Assembly: GCA_049323435.1 (NCBI GenBank)
Contig: JBMOMX010000029.1
Location: forward strand, 1-64,000
Length of the DNA stretch: 64,000 nt
DNA from: UBA11222 sp049323435
GTDB lineage: Bacteria; Pseudomonadota; Alphaproteobacteria; UBA11222
Reading direction: 5' to 3'
Shown here: positions 52,552 through 60,350 of the stretch, one piece after another
Layout of the letters: each line of letters starts with the position of its first letter
How positions within the stretch are numbered: position 1 is the first letter of the stretch
The notes under the pieces: model-generated
The model's database searches: none
Told to the model about the DNA's origin: nothing
What the model saw: the letters and a program-made list of their open reading frames with translations, nothing else
Position numbers and translations under genes: made by a program

Positions 52552-53925
52552 TTAGCGAACACCAATCCGCCGGATGGAGTCTGGCGTATAGCGATCCACA
52601 GTCAGCTCGTCGGCAAAGTGATTGACCGAAGGCTCCTCGTTAAAGAACTCTTGCGCCGTGTAACGGCCGGCATTCAGGTCATAGGATATTGATCCGGCCG
52701 TGTCACAGGTGGGCACATTGTAATGCACGAAGGGGAACTGTTCATGCACCCGCCATACGGCGTCACGGGCATCACGATTCACGGCTGCGACCGTATGATA
52801 GGAATCCTCATCCTGCCAGAAGGTACGCTTCTTGTAGATGTGCCGCGTATCCGAGCGCAGACTGGCCGTGATCACATGCGTGCGGCGCAATTCATAGCGC
52901 GGATAATCCTGGTTGAGGATTTGCGGCTTGAACAGATCGGCATATTTGACGGTGGATGCAGCCAGTTTGTAATTATTGCCGGAGATAATGGCTTCCTGAC
53001 GCCCATTATATGTCCAGTCGTAGCGATCGAGCGCGCCATTGAACATGTTGAAGGCGTCAATGGTGGACAGGCCGTCATCGTTGAAACTGGGATTGTCATA
53101 GGCGATATTCGGCGCGCGGCGCACCCGGCGGGTGCCGGGGCTGTAGACCCAGGCCTTGCGCCCACCAAGCACGGCGTCAATCGTATCGTGAATCAGCACG
53201 ACGTTACCGGCGGCGCGCGCCGGGGAAACCGTATTGTTGATGTAATAGGCCCAGATATTGTCGAGTTCCTCGACTGAGTTTTTGGTCGGATCGGCATAAG
53301 GAAAAATCACTTCGTCCTGCACCGTATAGACCGAATATTCGCCGTCACGTGTCGGCGCCGCCGATACATATTGCCGGGTGATTTTGTGGCCGCGATAGCG
53401 CAGCCGCTGATTGAAAATATTTTCGTTGGCGACACTGGTGATAGGAAAGGGGACGCCCATAAGCGAACCGGTGAACCCGTCGCCGCTTGGTGTCAGCACG
53501 CCGGTAACCGCATTCTTTTTATGCGCTTCATATACACTGGGCGGATTGGCGCAGCTACGGTGCGTGGGATAAACGTTCATCTTGTAGGCGTCGGGATAGG
53601 CTTTAAAAAGCGAGGTGCTGACTTCCGTCAGCTTGTTGGCATATTGCGCCATATTGGCAGAGGTGATCGTATAGAGGGGCTGTTCGGAGGCATAAGGGTC
53701 TGGATGGCGATCACCCTGCTTGTATTGGACGCCCGCCGGAATTTCCGCAAATCCGCCAGTCCATTCCGGGATGGATCCATCCTTGTTGCCCGCTCTCTGC
53801 GAACCCAGAGGGGTCAGATCCTGCTCCATGCGCGCAGCAACTTCCGCCGGCACTTCCGCCCATGCAGATCCTGCAATCAGGCTTGCCGTAAATATACCAA
53901 GTATAGTAGCCGATCGTATGGCCAT
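52552..53925 (-). CDS. DUF1329 protein, exported
   Basis: A 457-aa exported protein: signal peptide in residues 1-23 (cleavage after AWA), mature start EVPAEVAARMEQDLTPLGSQRAGN, and family phrases DGSIPEWTGGF, GRKAWVYSPGTRRVRRAP and GRYTAQEFFNEE. DUF1329 proteins have a LolA/LolB-like fold and often occur with RND-type lipid or hydrophobic-substrate transport genes; no such partner lies nearby. It is transcribed alone and has its own terminator. Confidence 0.9.
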   Translation of the reverse strand: MAIRSATILGIFTASLIAGSAWAEVPAEVAARMEQDLTPLGSQRAGNKDGSIPEWTGGFAEIPAGVQYKQGDRHPDPYASEQPLYTITSANMAQYANKLTEVSTSLFKAYPDAYKMNVYPTHRSCANPPSVYEAHKKNAVTGVLTPSGDGFTGSLMGVPFPITSVANENIFNQRLRYRGHKITRQYVSAAPTRDGEYSVYTVQDEVIFPYADPTKNSVEELDNIWAYYINNTVSPARAAGNVVLIHDTIDAVLGGRKAWVYSPGTRRVRRAPNIAYDNPSFNDDGLSTIDAFNMFNGALDRYDWTYNGRQEAIISGNNYKLAASTVKYADLFKPQILNQDYPRYELRRTHVITASLRSDTRHIYKKRTFWQDEDSYHTVAAVNRDARDAVWRVHEQFPFVHYNVPTCDTAGSISYDLNAGRYTAQEFFNEEPSVNHFADELTVDRYTPDSIRRIGVR

Positions 53926-54136
53926 TATTCCCCTCCCATGTCATTGACTTAAGTTGCGATCAATTTTCCGTTCCTGCCCAGTGCTGTGCTCAGCTTGCCG
54001 GCACAGGGTCAGTCCCACTCTCAGGTGCCGTTGCCAATGCTTATTGTTGACCTTGTGAATAAGATAAGCCGAGTTCGGTCCTGGGCGCCAGTCAAATTTA
54101 ACCGTTTGACAACAATTCACGCGATAGTGTTCGAAA

Positions 54137-55150
54137 TCAGGGGGCGGCGCCGGGAATGACCGGGGGTTTCTGCGTTTCATACGCAGGCTGGCCGGCCGGC
54201 GGAATGTCAAGCACCTGGCCCGGATAGATCAGGTCGGGATTACGGATCTGCTGCTGGTTGCTGGTGAAGATCATGCTGTAGGCAATGCCTGAACCATAGA
54301 TTTTGCGGGCAATTTCCCATAAGGCATTGCCCTGCATGACCACCACCTGCTGCGCGCCCATTTCCAGCCTGCCGGCCCCGGATCTGGAAAAGGTCACCTC
54401 GGCGCGCAACAGCACCTTGCCCTGCGAATCAAGCTGGTCGCCCCGCAAACTGTGTGCGCCCGGGCCGATAGGGCCCTTGAAGGCCAGCTCCCAATCGCCT
54501 TTATCGTTCGCAACAGCCTCGCCTGCGATCTGATTATTCACATAAACCCGCACCAGCCGCCCAGGCTCCGCCCGGCCCGACAGAATGGCGCCCCCCTCAG
54601 GCGCCAGGTCAATGCCTGCAACGCTCACCTCCGGGCTGGCGGCGGGATCAGTCTCGCCCTGGTCGAGAATGCGGGTGGCCTTGCCGGGCTGGCTGACGGC
54701 AACAAAAACTTCCTCATGTTCTTGCGCCGGAACCGAAATAATGGCGGAATCCTTTGAAAGAACGGGCCCGTCCTGGCCCAGTTGCGCGCTAAGCGTAAGC
54801 ATCTGCGCGCCGGGCTTCAAAGCTGTTTCGGGTATCAACACCCAGTCGCCATACTTGTCCGCCTGTGTCTGGCCCAGCAGCTGATCGCCGGATTTGATAT
54901 GGATTTCCGCGCCAGGGCTGGCGCGTCCCGCCATCACGGCGCGTCCATCACGGGTGACACGGATGACATCAAAACCAGGCGCGATGGGGGCTGGCGCGGT
55001 TTCCGCCTGGGGCTTCGCAGCTTGCGGTGCAGCTGTTTCCAGCCCCCTGTGATAGGAAAACAGTGCGATCAGCCCCAGTCCGGCCAGCAGCAACAGCCCT
55101 GCCAGCACCAGAAATTCCCGTTTAGGCAGCGGCAGTGTTTTGGTTAACAT
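54137..55150 (-). CDS. LysM-domain membrane-anchored protein
   Basis: A 337-aa protein with one N-terminal helix (about residues 13-33), a periplasmic Ala/Pro-rich linker, two Ig- or carboxypeptidase-like beta domains (VMAGRASPGAEIHI and AILSGRAEPGRLVRV are parallel), and a C-terminal LysM (VVVMQGNALWEIARKIYGSG, PDLIYPGQVLDIP). It should bind peptidoglycan. The ATG at 55150 is chosen over an upstream TTG. Divergent from the LOG-family gene, 85 nt apart. Confidence 0.85.
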   Translation of the reverse strand: MLTKTLPLPKREFLVLAGLLLLAGLGLIALFSYHRGLETAAPQAAKPQAETAPAPIAPGFDVIRVTRDGRAVMAGRASPGAEIHIKSGDQLLGQTQADKYGDWVLIPETALKPGAQMLTLSAQLGQDGPVLSKDSAIISVPAQEHEEVFVAVSQPGKATRILDQGETDPAASPEVSVAGIDLAPEGGAILSGRAEPGRLVRVYVNNQIAGEAVANDKGDWELAFKGPIGPGAHSLRGDQLDSQGKVLLRAEVTFSRSGAGRLEMGAQQVVVMQGNALWEIARKIYGSGIAYSMIFTSNQQQIRNPDLIYPGQVLDIPPAGQPAYETQKPPVIPGAAP

Positions 55151-55235
55151 TCCGAAACGGGTCACAGATCGGTTACCTTTCCCTGTTAAAACGGGCAAGA
55201 ATCACAGCGGAAAGAATATAGAGAGCACACAAGTC

Positions 55236-55832
55236 ATGCACAGACAAAAATCAATCTGTATCTATTGCGGCTCCAAAGCAGGTACAGATCCGGTCCATGC
55301 CGAATCGGCGCGTCAGATTGGCGCCGTTCTGGCGCAACGCAATATCCGCATGGTTTATGGCGGCGGCAGTATCGGGCTGATGGGCATTGCAGCGCGCGCC
55401 GCAATGGCCGCAGGCGGTCATGTTGCGGGGGTCATTACCCGGCATCTGGATGAACAGGAAGTTGGCCTGCAAGGCATTTCGATGCGCCATGTCGAGGCGA
55501 CGATGCATGCCCGCAAAATGCGCATGTTTGAAATGTCGGATGGTTTTATCGCACTGCCCGGCGGTTCAGGCACGCTGGACGAAATTGCCGAAATTTTAAG
55601 CTGGCGTCAGATCGGCCTGCATAACAAGCCCTGCGCGCTGCTGAACACCAATGGCTATTGGGATCCGCTGGTGCAGATGTTGCATAGGATGCACCAGCAG
55701 GGCTTTCTAAGTGAAGGCGGGCAGGATTATTTCCATCTGGCGGCGACGCCGGGCGACGCGGTGGCGTATATTGAACGCAGCAGCGCCGCCACAGTCGGCC
55801 CGAAGGCGGTGATCGACGTTGTGCAGAGTTAA
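55236..55832 (+). CDS. LOG-family protein (cytokinin riboside phosphoribohydrolase-like)
   Basis: A 198-aa Rossmann-like protein with the LOG motif PGGSGTLDEIAE and the preceding catalytic arginine and lysine region (MHARKMRMFEMSDGFIALPGG). YGGGSIGLMG binds the phosphate of a nucleoside monophosphate. In bacteria these enzymes hydrolyse AMP-like nucleotides to base and ribose phosphate, and some make cytokinins. The start at 55236 gives the usual length. Followed 40 nt later by icd on the same strand. Confidence 0.9.
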   Translation: MHRQKSICIYCGSKAGTDPVHAESARQIGAVLAQRNIRMVYGGGSIGLMGIAARAAMAAGGHVAGVITRHLDEQEVGLQGISMRHVEATMHARKMRMFEMSDGFIALPGGSGTLDEIAEILSWRQIGLHNKPCALLNTNGYWDPLVQMLHRMHQQGFLSEGGQDYFHLAATPGDAVAYIERSSAATVGPKAVIDVVQS

Positions 55833-55872
55833 TGCTATATCGGATCAAATCCAGCCTTAATGAGGAAGTAAT

Positions 55873-57087
55873 ATGAGCAAGATCAAGGTCAAAAACCCCG
55901 TCGTCGAACTTGATGGCGACGAAATGACGCGCATCATCTGGCAGATGATCCGCGAAAAACTGATCCTTCCCTATCTGGATGTGGATTTGAAATATTATGA
56001 TCTCGGTATGGAAAACCGCGACGCCACCAATGATCAGGTGACGGTTGATTCCGCCGAGGCGATCAAAAAACATGGTGTCGGCGTGAAATGCGCCACCATC
56101 ACCCCCGACGAGGAGCGGGTGAAGGAATTCAAGCTGAAGAAAATGTGGAAATCGCCCAATGGCACGATCCGCAATATTCTGGGCGGCACGGTATTCCGTG
56201 AACCGATCATCATGCAGAATGTGCCGCGCCTGGTGCCTGGCTGGACCCAGCCTATCGTCATTGGCCGCCATGCCTTTGGCGATCAGTATCGCGCAACCGA
56301 TTTTGTCGTGCCGGGCAAGGGCAAGCTGACCATGACCTTTACGCCCGAAGGCGGCGGCGCGCCGGTGCAATATGACGTGTTTGATTTTCCCGGCGGCGGC
56401 GTCGCCATGGGCATGTATAATCTGGACGAATCGATCCGCGAATTCGCCCATGCCTGCCTGAATTACGGCCTGCAACGCAAATGGCCGGTCTATCTGTCCA
56501 CCAAGAACACCATCCTCAAGGCCTATGACGGGCGCTTCAAGGATCTGTTCCAGGAAATATTCGATAATCATTATGCGGACGGTTTCAAAAAGGCCGGCAT
56601 TATTTATGAACACCGCCTGATCGACGACATGGTGGCGGCGGCAATGAAATGGAGCGGCGGCTTCGTGTGGGCCTGCAAGAATTATGACGGCGATGTGCAG
56701 TCCGACACGGTGGCGCAGGGCTTCGGCTCGCTTGGCCTGATGACCAGCGTGCTGATGACGCCCGACGGCAAAACCGTCGAGGCCGAGGCGGCGCATGGCA
56801 CGGTGACGCGGCATTACCGCCAGCATCAGCGCGGCGAAAAAACCTCGACCAATCCGATCGCTTCGATTTTTGCGTGGACGCGCGGCCTGGCGCATCGCGG
56901 CAAGCTGGATGACACGCCAGAGGTCACGGCGTTTTCACAAAAGCTGGAACAGGTCTGTGTACAGACCGTTGAAAGCGGCAAGATGACCAAGGATCTGGCG
57001 CTGCTGATCGGCCCGGACGAACCCTGGCTGACCACCGAGGGCTTCCTCGACGCGATCGACAAAAATCTGCAAAAGGCGATGGCCTGA
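55873..57087 (+). CDS. icd: NADP-dependent isocitrate dehydrogenase (eukaryote-like type)
   Basis: A 404-aa enzyme of the TCA cycle, oxidising isocitrate to 2-oxoglutarate. KVKNPVVELDGDEMTRIIW, KSPNGTIRNILGGTVFREPI (substrate Ser/Asn/Arg), IGRHAFGDQYRATDF, NYDGDVQSDTVAQGFGSLG (metal aspartates) and AAHGTVTRHYRQHQRG are the subfamily II signatures typical of alphaproteobacteria and eukaryotes. GAGGAAG precedes the ATG. Convergent with the deacetylase gene, 4 nt between stops. Confidence 0.97.
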   Translation: MSKIKVKNPVVELDGDEMTRIIWQMIREKLILPYLDVDLKYYDLGMENRDATNDQVTVDSAEAIKKHGVGVKCATITPDEERVKEFKLKKMWKSPNGTIRNILGGTVFREPIIMQNVPRLVPGWTQPIVIGRHAFGDQYRATDFVVPGKGKLTMTFTPEGGGAPVQYDVFDFPGGGVAMGMYNLDESIREFAHACLNYGLQRKWPVYLSTKNTILKAYDGRFKDLFQEIFDNHYADGFKKAGIIYEHRLIDDMVAAAMKWSGGFVWACKNYDGDVQSDTVAQGFGSLGLMTSVLMTPDGKTVEAEAAHGTVTRHYRQHQRGEKTSTNPIASIFAWTRGLAHRGKLDDTPEVTAFSQKLEQVCVQTVESGKMTKDLALLIGPDEPWLTTEGFLDAIDKNLQKAMA

Positions 57088-57091
57088 CGGA

Positions 57092-58240
57092 TCACCCTCC
57101 GGGAAGCGGCAGGGATACCAGCCGCTTTCCCGGAATATTGGCCGGCAGCAGGGTGAGCGCGGATAGCGGCGCCAGGCGCAGGCCGCGCGCCTCCAGCCCC
57201 GGCGCCCATTCCAGCAGCGCCGCGATCGTGGCCGGGTGCGGATGTCCGATGGCGATGGCATGTCCGTTCAGCCGCGCGGTGTTTTCGGCTTTCTGCAATT
57301 GCTGGCGGATTGCCGCGTCTGTCACCACATTATCCAGAAAGACATCGCGTTCCAGCGCTGTCACGCCCAGGCTGCGCGCGGTGGCGGCGGCAACCGTCTG
57401 GCCTGCCGTGCGCGAATCAAGAAACATCAGGCCGCGCCGCCTGAGCTCCGCCAGAACAATGTTCATGGCGGCGGGGTTGCGGGTCAGCTTGCTGCCCATG
57501 TGATTATTGACGCCGATCATGCCGTCCATGCGCGTCAGGTTCCAGTGCAGCCTGCGGCTGAATTCTTCGGGCGGCAGCGCCGCCAGCAGCGCCTGGGGGC
57601 CCGGATCGGCGCCATTGCCGGCCTCCATCGGCAGATGCACCAGCACTTCATGCCCAAGTGAACGCGCCTTGCGGCTGATCCGGGCGGCGTCGGGGGCATA
57701 GGGCAGCACCGCCAGGGTAATGGGGCCAGGCAGCGCCAGCGCCGCCGCGGCGCGCGCCGGGACAATACCCACATCATCAATGACAATGGCGATGACCGGC
57801 AGACCGCCGGGATTTGGCGCCGCCGCCTCCGCATGGCGGGCCCAGCCCGGCGGATGCGGACCCGGTGTTCCGCCCGGCGGCACATCCGGATCGCGTGCCG
57901 GTGCGGTTACCGGCGCGGCGCCGCGCGCCAGCGGGGGGGCGGCTTGCGGCGCTGTTTTGTTGTATTGCGGCGGTGCAAACGGCCCCATCTTCTGCCTGCC
58001 GGTGGCGGGAAGCACCGGAACGCCGGCCGAACCCTGTTCTGAAATGCGGGGTGCAGGTTCAACCGGCGCTATGCTGCGTGCCCCGATGGCCGCCGGCTGA
58101 TCCGCCGGCGGATGCCCGGCAATCCCTTGTCTGGCGCGGTTCTCGCCGCCAAGCCACCATCCGGCCATGACCGCCGCCGCCAGCGCCAGGGCCAGGCCCG
58201 CCCCAAATTTTCCCTGTCCAGAAGCCATGCCCAGCACCAT
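57092..58240 (-). CDS. Divergent polysaccharide deacetylase family protein
   Basis: A 382-aa protein with an N-terminal helix (residues 12-30), a long Pro/Ala linker to about 145, and a YibQ-like divergent polysaccharide deacetylase domain: VIAIVIDDVG, GPITLAVLPYAPDA, GHEVLVHLPMEA, GVNNHMGSKLT, FLDSRTAG and AIAIGHPHPATI. The metal-binding Asp and His residues of the NodB fold are visible. It probably acts on an envelope glycan in the periplasm. A second ATG at 58228 is possible. Confidence 0.87.
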   Translation of the reverse strand: MVLGMASGQGKFGAGLALALAAAVMAGWWLGGENRARQGIAGHPPADQPAAIGARSIAPVEPAPRISEQGSAGVPVLPATGRQKMGPFAPPQYNKTAPQAAPPLARGAAPVTAPARDPDVPPGGTPGPHPPGWARHAEAAAPNPGGLPVIAIVIDDVGIVPARAAAALALPGPITLAVLPYAPDAARISRKARSLGHEVLVHLPMEAGNGADPGPQALLAALPPEEFSRRLHWNLTRMDGMIGVNNHMGSKLTRNPAAMNIVLAELRRRGLMFLDSRTAGQTVAAATARSLGVTALERDVFLDNVVTDAAIRQQLQKAENTARLNGHAIAIGHPHPATIAALLEWAPGLEARGLRLAPLSALTLLPANIPGKRLVSLPLPGG

Positions 58241-58347
58241 CCGTCCCGCGACTCACCAACTCCAGATTAGCACTAACATGTTAAGCCCCTGTTAGGGTTA
58301 ATCCAGCATGCTCCCGCCGGCTGTTAGTCTGAGAGGGAGGCCGCATC

Positions 58348-59970
58348 ATGCCATCAACCGGCGAGCTTATTGCGCAAATTTATGCGGGCTATTTCAATCG
58401 CGCGCCCGACCCTGCCGGCCTGGCTTACTGGATAGGCCGCGCCAATGCCGGCATGACGCTGACCAGCATTGCGCAAAGCTTTGCGGTGCAGCCGGAAGCG
58501 GTGGCGCTGTACAGCTTTCTGGGCGCGCCAGCAATGGCGGCGCGCGACATGTTCATTTCATCCGTGTACAGCAATTTATTCAACCGCGCACCGGATGCGG
58601 CGGGCGCGGCCTATTGGGCGGCGCAGCTATTAAATCCGGCTGTGCCGGTCAGCCGCTTTATCAGCGACGTGCTGAACGGCGCGCAGGGCAATGACCTGCT
58701 GATCGCCACCAACAAGGGTTCAGTCGGCGCGTTCTTTATAACGCAATTGAACGCAAGCAATATGCCGTTTTCGATGGCGCTGGCGCGTGGTGTCCTGGCG
58801 AATGTCAACGCCTCGCCGGGCTCGGTTGTCAGCGCCGTGCAGATGATAAACGATGCAGTTTTCCCGCCGCCGCCGCCAGCGCCAACAGCATTGACGCTGA
58901 CAGGCACAGCGGGCGCGGATACGCTCAATGGCGGCAGTTTCGGGGATACGCTGTCGGGCCTTGCGGGCGCCGATACCCTGAATGGCAATGGCGGCGATGA
59001 CACGCTGAACGGCGGCGCCGATGCGGACACGCTTAATGGCGATGCCGGCAATGATATTTTCCTCTTTAACACCGGCGATGCCGCTGCGGCAGAGGCGCTC
59101 AATGGCGGTGCGGACACGGATACCGTCTCTATCGTCACCAGCACCGATTTCAGCAATCTGGCGACGGCGGCCCTTCTGACCGCGGGCCTGGTGGAGCAGA
59201 TTCTGATCACCAGCGGCCAGACCGCTACCTTCACCGGCGCGCAACTGACCGGCCAGGCCCTTGCGGTCAACGCAACTGCGGCGGGCGCGGCCACGCTGGC
59301 CATCAATGTGGCCACCGGCACGGCAGCGAATTTCTCAACCCTCAGCTTTACCGCATTCGGGACCAACAATGCCTTTGACACAGGCACTGATGTCATCAGC
59401 ATCACCGGCGCGGCCGGGGCCGAGAACATCACCGGCACCGGCATCGCCGATACTATCAGCGGTGCGGGCGGCACGGACACACTTAATGGCGGCGCGGGCA
59501 ATGACACGCTGAACGGCGGCGCGGGCAAGGACACCATCACCACCGGTACGGGCGCAGACACTGTGGTATATGCATCAGGGCCAGGCGTCACCGATACCGT
59601 TGCAGCGGCGGCGTCCATTGCAGGCGTTGATCTGTTAAATGATCTTGTTTTAAATGCGGGCACTGCGGACAGGATCGATCTTACGGTTGCCGTGGCGAAT
59701 ATTGGCACAACCGTCACCGGCGCCGCCAATGAAGCAACATTTATTCTTGATCTGACGACATTGCTGAATGTGGGCGGCGGCGCCGGTTTCAATACCGATG
59801 TTGCAGGAACCATCACGGCCGCGGTGGTTGTCATAAATGGTGCGGGCCTGAACGGGCGCAGCTTCCTGGCCGTCGATCTGGACGGCAGCGACACCTTCAC
59901 GGCAACCGATTTTGTGGTGGAAATCACCGGCTCAACGGTCACCGCGCTGACTACGGCTACATTTATTTAG
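58348..59970 (+). CDS. DUF4214 protein with RTX-like repeats
   Basis: A 540-aa protein without an N-terminal signal peptide. Residues 1-170 hold tandem DUF4214 units (IYAGYFNRAPDPAGLAYWIGR and VYSNLFNRAPDAAGAAYWAAQ). After a Pro linker come calcium-binding nonapeptides (GGSFGDTLSGLAGADTLNG and following, about 190-235), a beta-rich section, a second nonapeptide block (GGAGNDTLNGGAGKDTI, about 380-400) and a C-terminal beta domain. This is the layout of type I-secreted surface proteins. GGGAGG 7 nt before the ATG. Secretion genes are not in the window. Confidence 0.87.
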   Translation: MPSTGELIAQIYAGYFNRAPDPAGLAYWIGRANAGMTLTSIAQSFAVQPEAVALYSFLGAPAMAARDMFISSVYSNLFNRAPDAAGAAYWAAQLLNPAVPVSRFISDVLNGAQGNDLLIATNKGSVGAFFITQLNASNMPFSMALARGVLANVNASPGSVVSAVQMINDAVFPPPPPAPTALTLTGTAGADTLNGGSFGDTLSGLAGADTLNGNGGDDTLNGGADADTLNGDAGNDIFLFNTGDAAAAEALNGGADTDTVSIVTSTDFSNLATAALLTAGLVEQILITSGQTATFTGAQLTGQALAVNATAAGAATLAINVATGTAANFSTLSFTAFGTNNAFDTGTDVISITGAAGAENITGTGIADTISGAGGTDTLNGGAGNDTLNGGAGKDTITTGTGADTVVYASGPGVTDTVAAAASIAGVDLLNDLVLNAGTADRIDLTVAVANIGTTVTGAANEATFILDLTTLLNVGGGAGFNTDVAGTITAAVVVINGAGLNGRSFLAVDLDGSDTFTATDFVVEITGSTVTALTTATFI

Positions 59971-60350
59971 TAAACTGTCACTTAGGGGCCACATAAGGTG
60001 AAGTTTCGCCGCGGAAAATAAAAAAACATAGTTGACGGCGCAACAGAACCGGGATATTAGCAAGTCACTGTACTTTGGGCCGTCCCTAATTTGGGGGTTG
60101 TCCGCTCCCGGTGCGCAGGTTTTTCTTAACGAATCACCTGTACACAGGCGGCAAGTGCTAAAGAGTTCTGATGTCCGGCTTTTTCCGGGTCTGGTTAACG
60201 CGGCGGCGGCAATGCCGGGGGTTGACGGGCCGGGAAATGCGGGGTCGGCAAAGGAAGTGAATTTTAATCTTGGGCCTTCTGGATGACCAGGGGTTCATCC
60301 CGAACTCCCCGAAATGCCGGGGCCGGTTCTAAACTTAGGAGAAGCTGAGC
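59971..60350 (+). promoter_or_regulatory. 380-bp leader region of the S-layer-like gene
   Basis: No convincing coding sequence: an open frame from a TTG at 60032 (84 codons) lacks a ribosome binding site and overlaps the likely promoter. A promoter at 60032-60060 would leave a 5' leader of about 280 nt. AGGAG at 60337-60341 lies 9 nt before the ATG. No terminator is obvious after the preceding gene, so read-through is possible. Confidence 0.5.
60032..60060 (+). promoter_or_regulatory. Candidate sigma-70-type promoter
   Basis: TTGACG (60032-60037), 17-nt spacer, TATTAG (60055-60060): five of six and four of six matches to the consensus. It lies about 290 nt before the start of the 763-aa surface protein gene. 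Confidence 0.45.

Noticed and set aside
60032..60286. 84-codon open frame in the leader of the surface protein gene
   Set aside because: TTG start, no ribosome binding site, overlaps the best promoter candidate, and composition does not look coding.
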